Assembly (NCBI RefSeq): GCF_934309415.1
Contig: NZ_CAKRDI010000010.1
Location: forward strand, 39,786-103,785
Direction of reading: 5' to 3'
Origin: an uncultured Mediterraneibacter sp.
GTDB lineage: Bacteria > Bacillota > Clostridia > Lachnospirales > Lachnospiraceae
DNA: 64,000 nt
Shown here: positions 42,538 through 51,280 of the stretch, piece after piece
How positions within the stretch are numbered: the stretch's first letter is position 1
Layout of the letters: every line of letters begins with the position of its first letter
Position numbers and translations under genes: made by a program
The notes under the pieces: generated by a model
The model's database searches: none
Seen by the model: the letters and a program-made list of their open reading frames with translations, nothing else
What the model was told of the DNA's origin: nothing

Positions 42538-45500
42538 TTACATTTTATCTATAAGATTTAAAATTTTATATCCATAATTTTCCGCTGTTGCCCAGCCGGT
42601 TCCGTTTGGATTTTCTTTTGCACCGAGAATTTCTACAAATTTTGCAGCACCTTTTGAAACGTATTGGAATCTTGGATCTACAAGATTATGTTTGAGATTC
42701 TTTTCTGTTGCTGTTTCATCTGCGTAGGCCTTCAAATGCTGGATCTGGGCTCTGACTCCTTCTCTTACATTTGAGAAAGATGCACCCTGGGCTCCACCTC
42801 CTGTTGCTCCAAGTCCCGCAAAATTGTATTGTTCGACTTTTACATCACCATTGAATTTCAGATAACCTGTTTCGATCATCGCCTGGCACCATGCCACCTC
42901 TGCACGGATTCCTTCATCGTTGGCTTCTTCATAAAAAATTTCTGCAAGCTGCTGAATATCTTTTGCTCCACCTTTGGCTAACTGCTGTGGATACTCTGTA
43001 GTTGCATACTTCTTATAAAGATTCACCATCTGTGCTACAGTTACTTTTGATGTTCCAAGAATCTGATATGCACTTCCTGAAACCCCGACTGTATCATAAT
43101 AACTCCAGTATTCGCAGCTGTATTGATTTTGTTTTGCCTTATTGAACTTTCCTTTATAAGCACGCACTGTATAACTGTACTCAGTCCCATCAAACTTTGC
43201 TGATGTATCTGTGTATTTAGCACCTGTGACTGTGCTGATCCACTTCCAGCTTTCCGTTCCTGTTTTTCGATAAATCGCATACCCGGATGCACCAGACACA
43301 GTTCCCCAGCTCACTTCTATTCCTGTATTAGAAATCTTTGTCTTATTTAAAACAGGAGTTCTAATATACTTCGCCTTTAATCCAGACGGATCATAACCAC
43401 TCCACCAGGATGCATTGTACTTGTTCTTGGAAGCTCCATCATAATTGCCTCTGTACGCACGTACAGTATAGCAATATTCTTTTCCCACATCAATTCCGTT
43501 TTTATCTGAATATGTAGTCTTTGTTGTCGTATCGATCATCTTCCAGTCTCCACTGGATGTCTTACGATAAACTGCATATCCTGATGCACCGGCTGACTCT
43601 TTCCATTTTACACTGATTCCCTGAGAAACTGCCGTTGTCCGGATCAATGCAGGAATTGCAGTGTATACAAATTTCACACCTTCCGTCTGATAATAACTCC
43701 AATACTGACTGCTGTATTTATTAGCTGTAGCCGTTTTCAGACTTCCCTTATAGGCACGTACTGTGTAATAATATGTTTTTCCGCTCATCAGATTTGCTGT
43801 ATCAACATACTCTGTCTTTTCTGTTGTGGTAATCATTTCCCAGCTTCCACCAGAAATTTTTCGGTAAACCGCATATCCAGATGCTCCTGATACGGACTGC
43901 CAGCTGACCTTTGATCCTGATGCTGTTGCTGTCACTGTCTTAAGCTGAGGTGTTGCAATATACTCGCTTTTTACACCTTTAGAATCATAATGGCTCCAAT
44001 ATTCTGCATTATATCTTTTTTCCATTGCTGTAGCAGCATTTCCGCGATATGCACGAACGGTATAATAATACTCCACCGTGGATTTTGCATTCTTGTCCTG
44101 ATACGATACAGAAGACGTAGTTCCAAGCAGTTCCCATCCGGCATTTCCACTCTTACGATAAACTTCATATCCGGTTGCGCCTGTCACAGCATTCCATTTC
44201 ACTTTAAAACCAGAATTTGCTATTTCAACTGAAGTCAGCTGAGGAGTATTCAAATAAACCGCTTTTGCTCCGTTTTTATCATATCCGCTCCAGTATTTAC
44301 TGCTGTATTTATTTGCTGTTGCTGTTTTCAGACTTCCTTTATATGCACGGACCGTGTAGTAATAAGTCGTATTATTGGACACATTCTTATCTGTATACTG
44401 GGCATCCGTTGTTGTAGCAAGCATCTTCCAGCTGCCATTCACAGTTTTTCGATAAACTGCATATCCCGATGCACCATACACCGTTTTCCATTTCACTAAA
44501 ATTCCACCCGCTGCTGTGGAATTTCCTTTCAACACCGGAGTTACAAGATAATCCAGTCTCGTCGCCTGCACGCCCGTTCCATCATAATAACTCCAGTATT
44601 CTGCATTATATTTATTTGATAACGCCTCAGATCTGTTTCCGTGATAAGCACGCAATGTATAGTAGTATTTTGCACTTTCATCCAAACTGCTCTGATCTGT
44701 ATATTCCAGACTTGTTGTGGTTCCGATCATGCTCCAGTCTCCGCTGCCTTTTTTGCGATAAACCGCGTATCCGGTTGCCCCGCTCACAGCTTTCCACGTA
44801 ACCTTTATTCCTTTTTCGTTCTCCTGCGCTTTGCTTACTTTCGGAGTGGTCATATAGAATGCAACTGTTCCATTTGCATCATAGGAAGTCCAGTACGCCG
44901 CCTTGTATTTATTGGATAATGCCTGAGACTTGCTTCCTTTATATGCACGGACCGTATAATAATACATGGTTCCTGAATCCAAATTCTCAACTGCATCTGC
45001 ATAACTTGTCGAACTGGTTGTACCAATCATGCTCCAGACCTGTCCTGCTTCTTTTCGGTAAACTGCATATCCCGATGCACCTTTTACGCTCTTCCAACTT
45101 ACATTGATTGTATCTTTCGCTGCTTTTGCAATATTCAGCTCAGGAGTATTTCCCCAGCTTTCATCCTCTTTTCCTTTACTCAGGCCAAGATACTTTGCAA
45201 TTCCTGTAGCATCAGCTACTCCCAGTTTCTGTAAACCAGACTCTGTTTTCAGGAATTTATTCACATCATTTTCATTTGTTAAAAATGCATGCTCCACAAT
45301 GATTCCCGGAATTCCGGCTTCTTTTGCATAAATCTGAACGGAGAAGTAATCCGATTTTGATCCGTCCGGATATGTCTCATCAATCGTTGTATCTTTACTG
45401 TAAATTTCTGTCGGTCGCATGTTGACACCAACAGCTTTTAATTCTTTTAATATCGCCTTTGCAAGCTCGGTTCCTTCTTCTGCAACTTCAGGTTTCCAGT

Positions 45501-46767
45501 TTTTGTTTGGAACAATAACTTCTGCTCCATTGGATCCAGAAGATGACGCTGAACTGTTCAAATGGATACTGACGTAAATATCCGCCCCTGCTTTCACTGC
45601 AGCCTGTACACGTTTTCCTATATCGTCACCGGAAGATGTACTGTTTGGATTCGGGCATGCTGCTGTTGTTCTTGTCATATAAACAGAAACTCCGGAATAT
45701 TTTTCCAGTTCTGTTTTACAATAGTTCGCGATCTTAAGAGTCAGAACTTCTTCTTTCAAGCCGCCGATTCCAGAAGCTCCCGCATGGGTTGAATCATGTC
45801 CCGGATCCAGGGCTACTACATATTTTCCTGCTTTTGTCTTTGTATCTGCCAGCTTCTGAATCTGAGCTGCCACAGCTGCCATAGAACCAGCAAGCACAGA
45901 TGTGGATCTTGAAGCTGTCATTGAACCTTTCTCTTCTGAAGATGCCTGTGCAGATAAATCTGTCTCTTCTTCCGCATTCTCCAGTGCATCTTTGATTTCT
46001 TTGACCGAAGTCTCCGGGTTCTCAGAATTGACCTCTACAACCGTTGCACTCACTGCGCCTGCATCTTCTGTCTGAACCGCCTGTGCTTCTGCCGTTTCCT
46101 GATCCAGAGGTTTCAGATCTTCCAGACCGTCGTACTCTCTGTTTACACCAAACTGAGCTTCCATTTCATAATCAGAAAGTATTTCTTTATGCTCACCACT
46201 TTCATCTGTAACCAGTAGATCTATAACATTATAAATTCCTGTCGTAGATTCATCCTTATACTCTTTTTCAAACAAATAAAGATTCTCTACATTTACTGTA
46301 GATTTCCACTGCTCTGTCTCTCCATCCTGATTCTCAACTTCCAATACAGCAGACTGAACCTGTTCTGTTCCGTCTCCATAAGAAACTGCGATGCGTTCTG
46401 TTCCCGGTGTTTCCAGATACGGAGTTTCGACAAAAACATAATTAATCTGATCTTTATTCTTTTCAATTACACTTTCTTCAAATATTTCTTGTCTGCTTTC
46501 CTCTCCTTCAGCTTCCGTATTACCAGAAACATCTTCTGCATCCTGCTTCTCCTGCACCTGATTCTGTTCTGCTTCTTCTGCTGAATTCTGGTTCTTTTCT
46601 TCCAAAGACTCCTGCCCTGCTTCTTCAGCAGATGCCTGGTCTTTACTTTCTTCTCCAGACTCAGCCGTTCCATTCTCCTCTGCATATGTAAGTTCTACCG
46701 GAAAACAACTTGTAATCATACAGGATACCATTAGCATTGCCATCAGTTTTTTCAAACTTTTTTTCAT
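42538..46767 (-). CDS. Giant secreted peptidoglycan hydrolase: amidase_3, seven fibronectin-like repeats, C-terminal glucosaminidase-like domain
   Basis: A 1409-residue exported protein. A signal peptide (1-~29) is followed by a Glu/Gln-rich region (~30-100), a unique domain (~105-215), and an N-acetylmuramoyl-L-alanine amidase domain at ~314-528 with zinc ligands His324 (DPGHDS), Glu339, His402 (SIHLNSS) and catalytic Glu492 (VEHAFLTN). Seven ~95-residue repeats follow at ~541-1235, each with a GASGYAVYRK core and YYYTVRAYKG. The end (~1240-1409) has AWCQAMIETGYLKF and NFAGLGATGGG, typical of GH73 glucosaminidases. It could cut both peptide and glycan bonds in wall turnover or daughter separation. 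The repeats probably bind wall polymers. Confidence 0.92.
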   Translation of the reverse strand: MKKSLKKLMAMLMVSCMITSCFPVELTYAEENGTAESGEESKDQASAEEAGQESLEEKNQNSAEEAEQNQVQEKQDAEDVSGNTEAEGEESRQEIFEESVIEKNKDQINYVFVETPYLETPGTERIAVSYGDGTEQVQSAVLEVENQDGETEQWKSTVNVENLYLFEKEYKDESTTGIYNVIDLLVTDESGEHKEILSDYEMEAQFGVNREYDGLEDLKPLDQETAEAQAVQTEDAGAVSATVVEVNSENPETSVKEIKDALENAEEETDLSAQASSEEKGSMTASRSTSVLAGSMAAVAAQIQKLADTKTKAGKYVVALDPGHDSTHAGASGIGGLKEEVLTLKIANYCKTELEKYSGVSVYMTRTTAACPNPNSTSSGDDIGKRVQAAVKAGADIYVSIHLNSSASSSGSNGAEVIVPNKNWKPEVAEEGTELAKAILKELKAVGVNMRPTEIYSKDTTIDETYPDGSKSDYFSVQIYAKEAGIPGIIVEHAFLTNENDVNKFLKTESGLQKLGVADATGIAKYLGLSKGKEDESWGNTPELNIAKAAKDTINVSWKSVKGASGYAVYRKEAGQVWSMIGTTSSTSYADAVENLDSGTMYYYTVRAYKGSKSQALSNKYKAAYWTSYDANGTVAFYMTTPKVSKAQENEKGIKVTWKAVSGATGYAVYRKKGSGDWSMIGTTTSLEYTDQSSLDESAKYYYTLRAYHGNRSEALSNKYNAEYWSYYDGTGVQATRLDYLVTPVLKGNSTAAGGILVKWKTVYGASGYAVYRKTVNGSWKMLATTTDAQYTDKNVSNNTTYYYTVRAYKGSLKTATANKYSSKYWSGYDKNGAKAVYLNTPQLTSVEIANSGFKVKWNAVTGATGYEVYRKSGNAGWELLGTTSSVSYQDKNAKSTVEYYYTVRAYRGNAATAMEKRYNAEYWSHYDSKGVKSEYIATPQLKTVTATASGSKVSWQSVSGASGYAVYRKISGGSWEMITTTEKTEYVDTANLMSGKTYYYTVRAYKGSLKTATANKYSSQYWSYYQTEGVKFVYTAIPALIRTTAVSQGISVKWKESAGASGYAVYRKTSSGDWKMIDTTTKTTYSDKNGIDVGKEYCYTVRAYRGNYDGASKNKYNASWWSGYDPSGLKAKYIRTPVLNKTKISNTGIEVSWGTVSGASGYAIYRKTGTESWKWISTVTGAKYTDTSAKFDGTEYSYTVRAYKGKFNKAKQNQYSCEYWSYYDTVGVSGSAYQILGTSKVTVAQMVNLYKKYATTEYPQQLAKGGAKDIQQLAEIFYEEANDEGIRAEVAWCQAMIETGYLKFNGDVKVEQYNFAGLGATGGGAQGASFSNVREGVRAQIQHLKAYADETATEKNLKHNLVDPRFQYVSKGAAKFVEILGAKENPNGTGWATAENYGYKILNLIDKM

Positions 46768-46811
46768 TCTCTTTACTCCTCTTTCATCACTGTTTGTACA
46801 GTAACATAAAC

Positions 46812-46954
46812 GTTACTGTTCACTCCCATGTCAATCACTCCGCTGATTGGCATGGAGGATGCACGTTTTGGCCTGAATGTATCTCGCCCATCGCCGTAGG
46901 CGATTCTAAATGGCGAGATACGTTACTGTTTGCAGGTTACCTGTGAACAGTAAC
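46812..46954 (+). mobile_element. Full-length family A element with perfect 8-bp target duplication
   Basis: 143 bp with exact 12-bp terminal inverted repeats GTTACTGTTCAC and GTGAACAGTAAC. ACATAAAC occurs on both sides (46804-46811 and 46955-46962). The insertion site itself (TCACTGTTTGTACAGTAAC before, AAACAGTGA after) looks like an older, decayed solo hairpin. It lies between the amidase gene and the GerMN lipoprotein gene. Confidence 0.95.
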
Positions 46955-46993
46955 ACATAAACAGTGATCGTTTTTTCTCCATTACTTGCTCCC

Positions 46994-47635
46994 TTACAAT
47001 TCAATTCTGCCCACATATCCGTCGAGGTTTGCTCCATCTCCTGTATCCGGTACGTTCCCCTCTTCTGTCAGCTTGATTTTTTCGCACGAATAAGCATCCA
47101 GATAAGTATCTACAATACATGCTAAAATTTCTTCTGTTCCTGTTGTCCCCATACTCCGGATTCTTTCTCCTGTTGCCGAATTAAAGTCCAGTTCCATCCT
47201 ATTGGATTCCTCATCCACAGTTATCCCAAGCAATTCACATTCTTCTGTGATAATCCCTGTGTTCTGAAGACAAGTCCATATTTCCTGTTCATCTTTTACT
47301 TCCGTTTCTTCTGATTCCAGCTGACCGGTTTCATCATTAATATAATATATTTTTACTGTTCTAACCTGCTGCTTCTCTTCAGAATCGTCTTTCGTATCCT
47401 CTGTTGTATCTGATTTCTGTTCGTTCTTTTCTTCCTGTTCCTTGTCTGTCCCGCCTTCTGTTTCAGAATTTTCTGTTTTAGGCTCCTCAGTTTCTGAAGT
47501 ACCTTTAGTATCTTTTACATTCTCTTCTTTTGCAGACTCATCAACAGACGGAACTGTCTTACTTCCGCACCCCACAGCCAAAAACGCTACTGTCATAACA
47601 ATACCCATCAGATTTAAGATTTTCTTACGTTTCAT
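46994..47635 (-). CDS. Lipoprotein with GerMN domain
   Basis: A 213-residue exported lipoprotein. The signal peptide ends in the lipobox LAVGC (lipidated Cys23). A Glu/Lys/Thr-rich low-complexity linker (~25-90) follows, then a GerMN-type beta domain (~92-190): VKIYYINDETGQLESEETEV, LELDFNS-like MELDFNSATGERIRSMGTTG and ACIVDTYLDAY. GerM-like proteins take part in spore formation and germination, but the domain also occurs in other envelope lipoproteins. The gene is preceded by a strongly structured 5' region. AAAGGGG precedes the ATG. Confidence 0.82.
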   Translation of the reverse strand: MKRKKILNLMGIVMTVAFLAVGCGSKTVPSVDESAKEENVKDTKGTSETEEPKTENSETEGGTDKEQEEKNEQKSDTTEDTKDDSEEKQQVRTVKIYYINDETGQLESEETEVKDEQEIWTCLQNTGIITEECELLGITVDEESNRMELDFNSATGERIRSMGTTGTEEILACIVDTYLDAYSCEKIKLTEEGNVPDTGDGANLDGYVGRIEL

Positions 47636-47655
47636 GTTTCCCCTTTCTTTCTTAT

Positions 47656-47825
47656 GTCAAGCGGATATTCGCAATCCGCTTCGCTACTTGCTCATAACCG
47701 AATAACTGCTCCGCAGTTTATCAGAAGGAGCTTGCACTCCTCCTGATACAAGCAAGTCCCCACCCACTGCTTATTGCTTTTCGCAATTGAAGCAGGGGAC
47801 TTACTTGATTCGGTTAAACTCCACC
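47656..47825 (-). other. Multi-hairpin intergenic region upstream of the GerMN lipoprotein gene
   Basis: In 170 bp there are at least four stems: GCGGAT/ATCCGC near 47661-47679; AACTGCtccGCAGTT-type pairing near 47704-47720; ATCAGgAGGAG/CTCCTtCTGAT near 47718-47746; and CAAG-AAGTCCCC/GGGGACTT-CTTG enclosing CTGCTtATTGC/GCAATtgAAGCAG (47751-47812). An outer AACCGAAT/ATTCGGTT pair (47696 and 47810) encloses the last three. The left end shares ATTCGCAATCCGCT and GCTACTTGCTCATAA with the repeat inside uvrB. No reading frame here looks coding. Confidence 0.6.
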
Positions 47826-47883
47826 TTGTCTTTTTCCATGGTAACAATTTATCAAATAGGATGCAACAAGTTTTTGCACGAAA

Positions 47884-47965
47884 AAGAAGAGTGTATGATT
47901 TTTCCATGTTCCTGTTCACACATAATCTGTAAACAAATGATTTTCACTTTCATACACTCTTCTTT
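47884..47965 (-). terminator. Terminator of the LCP gene, with solo family A remnant in its loop
   Basis: AAGAAGAGTGTATGA (47884-47898) and TCATACACTCTTCTT (47950-47964) are exact 15-bp arms. On the minus strand the second arm leads into TTTTTCG. The 51-bp loop contains ctgttcacacataatctgtaaac, a degenerate family A hairpin, as though inserted into the terminator loop. Confidence 0.7.
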
Positions 47966-48034
47966 CATATTAAAATCTGTCTTAAAAATCATTCCTGCAA
48001 TCTACATATCACAAGAGCATTTTTTATACATGAC

Positions 48035-49567
48035 CTAATTCAGGTTTTCTCCATCTTCCTGAATTCTTCCTTCTTCAACTACATTAACTTCATCAATAAT
48101 CTGCTGTACAGAATCCTCATCCGGAATTGTAACATACAGCGACTGTTCTGATGAAGAATAACAATATTCTCGTGAAGCTGTTCCTGTTGCAGCCACAGAC
48201 TTAATAGTCCATGTAGCACCTTTACTTAACTGATATTTGATCAATGCATTAATCTGACTCTGGGAAACATTCGTCTCAAGTCCTGTTCCCACTTCGTCCA
48301 TCAATGTATTTGCTTTCAAAAGCATGGTCGGTGAAATCACTTTCTTCAACATCGCAGTAATTACCGCCTGCTGGTTCTTACCTCTCTGATTGTCTCCATC
48401 TTCAAGATTCTTTCTCTCACGGCTGAATGCCAGTGCTTCTTCACCATCAAAATGATTCATGCCCTGCTTTACATCCATTACCACACCGGAATTCGGACTG
48501 GTTGTAAATGCATACTCTGAATTCACATCAACTCCGCCAAGTGCATCCACAATATTGATCATTGACGTGAAATTAAGTCGTACATAATAATTGATATCTG
48601 TCTCATACAGTTCACCAAGTGTTCTCATTGATGCATCTATTCCATAAATTCCGGCATGCGTCAGCTTATCACTGATTCCGTTCGACACACCTGGAATTGG
48701 CACAAAATAGTCACGCGGTGTTGTAACTAACAGGATCTGACAGGTCTGTGGATTCACTACTGCAATAATATTCACATCACTTCGACTGGTCTGATCAATT
48801 TCCCCATACACATCAATTCCACTGATATAAACTGTAAATGGTTCTTTTGTAATATTCGAATTAGAGGTGCCAAAATCCAACTCCGTGCGGATATCATGGC
48901 GATAAATAATCTTCACATTACTGCTGTAATTATCAAACGCTTCTTCCAAATTCTGTGTATATGCCTGATTATATACAATTGCATCAACTTCTCCGTCATG
49001 CAGTTTCTGCGCCTGTTGCTGAATAGAATCACATTCTGTCATCTCGATCGATTTGCTGCCCAGCTCATTTTCAATATCCAAAACTGCCGCCTTCATGTTG
49101 TCAGCTCCCCGCTGAAACTGCACACCGAAATTATAATTTGCAGCATCCGTCAATGTCTCAGCCGGATCATCCGCTAATACAGCAACAACCATCTTGTCAA
49201 CTTTCAATCCACCGTTTGCAATCTGGCTGATCATATTATTTGTTTTGGCAATGTAATAGGATCCTGTCACCAGACAGAAAATAATCACAAAACTGATGAT
49301 CTTTCCGATTGTACCTTTTTTTCTTCTGGCAACCTGTGTATTCAATGTAAGTGACCATAAAAAAAACAGAAACGCTCCTACAATCATAAGATAATTCATC
49401 GGCAAGATATTTAACAGTACAAGAACTACCATAAAAACGATGCTAAATAATGCCTGTAAAATAATAAATGCATTTCCTGTCCTGTTACGTTGCGAACGCT
49501 TTTCATACCGGTCCGCTTTTTTCTTCCTTCTGCCGGAATCTCCGGCTGCTCTGCGTTTTCTTGACAT
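48035..49567 (-). CDS. LCP (LytR-CpsA-Psr) family protein with extended N-terminal membrane region
   Basis: A 510-residue protein. A basic start (MSRKRRAAGDSGRRKKKADR) leads to three hydrophobic segments (~33-53, 58-75, 87-108). An extracellular region (~115-225, KMVVAVLADDPAETLTDAAN) precedes the LCP catalytic domain (~235-440): YISGIDVYGEIDQTSRSDVN, LLVTTPRDYFVPIPG with the phosphate-binding Arg, DKLTHAGIYG, and ALAFSRERKNLEDGDNQRGK. It likely ligates a wall polymer to peptidoglycan, as does the protein at 28227. It is the last gene of the cdaA-cdaR-HPr run and has a strong terminator. Confidence 0.9.
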   Translation of the reverse strand: MSRKRRAAGDSGRRKKKADRYEKRSQRNRTGNAFIILQALFSIVFMVVLVLLNILPMNYLMIVGAFLFFLWSLTLNTQVARRKKGTIGKIISFVIIFCLVTGSYYIAKTNNMISQIANGGLKVDKMVVAVLADDPAETLTDAANYNFGVQFQRGADNMKAAVLDIENELGSKSIEMTECDSIQQQAQKLHDGEVDAIVYNQAYTQNLEEAFDNYSSNVKIIYRHDIRTELDFGTSNSNITKEPFTVYISGIDVYGEIDQTSRSDVNIIAVVNPQTCQILLVTTPRDYFVPIPGVSNGISDKLTHAGIYGIDASMRTLGELYETDINYYVRLNFTSMINIVDALGGVDVNSEYAFTTSPNSGVVMDVKQGMNHFDGEEALAFSRERKNLEDGDNQRGKNQQAVITAMLKKVISPTMLLKANTLMDEVGTGLETNVSQSQINALIKYQLSKGATWTIKSVAATGTASREYCYSSSEQSLYVTIPDEDSVQQIIDEVNVVEEGRIQEDGENLN

Positions 49568-49693
49568 ATAAAAACCCTTTATCCTGTTAGTATGTCGTCA
49601 CAATTATGACTTTTTAATCTTATCTTAATACAAATTTAAAATATTTAACATATACAATCAAAAATTATAACAGTTATGACATCATTTGTCAAT

Positions 49694-49969
49694 TTATTCT
49701 CCAAGTCCATCCATCACAAGACCTGTTATCTCCGCCAGAGCTTCCTCTTCATCCTCACCATCACAGATAATCTCAATCTCATCGCCGCTTTTTATGCAGG
49801 CTCCCAGCACACTGAGAACACTTTTTGCATTCGCTGTTACATCTTCATGTTTTCCTTCTTTGTGAATCACAATTTTACTTTCGTACTGCATTGCAGTTTT
49901 GCAGAACAGTCCCGCCGGTCTCAGATGCAGTCCGGTCGGATTTTTTATAATCACTTTGCTGCTAACCAT
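49694..49969 (-). CDS. HPr-family phosphocarrier protein
   Basis: A 91-residue HPr. The active-site His15 lies in PTGLHLRPAG, as in PTS HPr. Ser50 in NAKSVLSVLG corresponds to the regulatory Ser46 of Bacillus HPr, phosphorylated by HPr kinase. Both sites being intact points to a functional HPr rather than Crh, which lacks the His. It lies 19 bp after cdaR. No PTS enzymes are nearby. Confidence 0.9.
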   Translation of the reverse strand: MVSSKVIIKNPTGLHLRPAGLFCKTAMQYESKIVIHKEGKHEDVTANAKSVLSVLGACIKSGDEIEIICDGEDEEEALAEITGLVMDGLGE

Positions 49970-49987
49970 TCTAGTTTTCCTGCCTTT

Positions 49988-51280
49988 CTACTCACCCTGT
50001 TCACTATTCTGTTCTTCATCCTGCTCATCGCCCTGATCTTTCTCCTGAAGCGTGAGCTGTATTGTGACAGTTTCTTTCAGAGTCACACCCTCTGGCACAT
50101 TTACTTCCACAGGTACTTCATAATCACCCGGCTGTGTATAATTCTGCAGATTCACAGAAACCGCATTCGTGATATCCATTGCATCCAGAATATCCTGTTC
50201 TCCCTGGAACGTCATAGTCACTTCCGCGTCCGGTGCATACTTAACCTGTAAGCCATCTGCCAGATTATTAAGCTTGATAGATGCGACCATAAAATCAATG
50301 GTCCTTGTTCCCTCCTGCTCTATCATAGCAGTAGCCGTAACCTCACCGACTGCGCCCTCTACCAGCTCCACGCCTTCCGGCAGATAAGGGATCACATTCA
50401 CTGTTTTCTCTACTTTTTCTGTAGCCCCACTTATATCAATCTCCGTATCCGGTATATCAATTTCATCAATTGTATCCAGAATCTCTTTCTTTCCACAGAT
50501 CTGAATGCTGGCAGGTTCACTCGTACATTCTGTAAATTTATATCCATCAGCCGGTGTTCCGGAAACATTAAAGCTCAATGGAACACTCTTCGTCTCAAGA
50601 ACTTCCACATCCACTGTAATCCCCTCATCGCCCAGATTATTGGTCAGCTGGCTCTGGCTTAATTCATTTCCGTTCTTATCATACAGTTCAAGTGTTGCAT
50701 CTTTCTCTTCATCTTTTGAGATACCGTCAACTTGAATTTTAGCAACTACTTTATCAATCTCCCCAATCTTAGACTGGGCACCGGTAATTGTAATCTTTTC
50801 AGGACTTACTTTCATCTCGCCCAACATGTATCCGTCTCTCGGTGTTCCTGTTGCGCTAACTGTAATTGTAAATACAGCTTTTCCTGTCTTTTCTGTCTTA
50901 ATCTGCAAATTCTTTGGTACAGAATCCGCTGACTGATACTCCCCACTGTATTTCGGGATAGTGATTTTGATCGGAACAAGTCCTGTATGTGCATCCATCT
51001 CTTTAATGTCAGCCGTTGCGACAATATCAGCAGAATCAATCTGTTGAATCACAGAACGCTTCGCATAAACTACAACGCTCACTGTCTGATCGCCGATCAC
51101 CTGATAAACTTCACCACCTTGCGTAATAATATCCTCGTTTGCAAACTGAACATTAATATTCGAAAATGTCCCTCTGGTAATCGGATTATCCACATTGGCA
51201 ACAATCAGCCACAGAAACGCAGCAAACACAAACGCAATGATCTTCAATGTAAGGTTTGTCGTCAATTTATATTTCTTCAT
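49988..51280 (-). CDS. cdaR: YbbR-domain protein CdaR, regulator of CdaA
   Basis: A 430-residue protein with a single N-terminal TM helix (~10-28, LTLKIIAFVFAAFLWLIVANV) and four YbbR-type beta repeats outside. Each repeat has a segment like RDGYMLGEMKVSPEKITITG or ADGYKFTECTSEPASIQICG. The C-terminus is Gln/Glu/Asp-rich. It modulates the diadenylate cyclase CdaA. I start at ATG 51278-51280, which overlaps the cdaA stop (ATGA) and has GGATGG 8 nt upstream; the Met four codons earlier abuts the ribosome site. Confidence 0.92.
   Translation of the reverse strand: MKKYKLTTNLTLKIIAFVFAAFLWLIVANVDNPITRGTFSNINVQFANEDIITQGGEVYQVIGDQTVSVVVYAKRSVIQQIDSADIVATADIKEMDAHTGLVPIKITIPKYSGEYQSADSVPKNLQIKTEKTGKAVFTITVSATGTPRDGYMLGEMKVSPEKITITGAQSKIGEIDKVVAKIQVDGISKDEEKDATLELYDKNGNELSQSQLTNNLGDEGITVDVEVLETKSVPLSFNVSGTPADGYKFTECTSEPASIQICGKKEILDTIDEIDIPDTEIDISGATEKVEKTVNVIPYLPEGVELVEGAVGEVTATAMIEQEGTRTIDFMVASIKLNNLADGLQVKYAPDAEVTMTFQGEQDILDAMDITNAVSVNLQNYTQPGDYEVPVEVNVPEGVTLKETVTIQLTLQEKDQGDEQDEEQNSEQGE

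Noticed and set aside
42538..46767. Seven similar ~285-bp DNA repeats as a non-coding tandem array
   Set aside because: They are protein modules in one continuous frame, with more amino-acid than nucleotide conservation.
47692..47919. 75-codon minus-strand frame before the GerMN lipoprotein
   Set aside because: It runs through strong hairpins and into a terminator, has no ribosome site and no recognisable domain.
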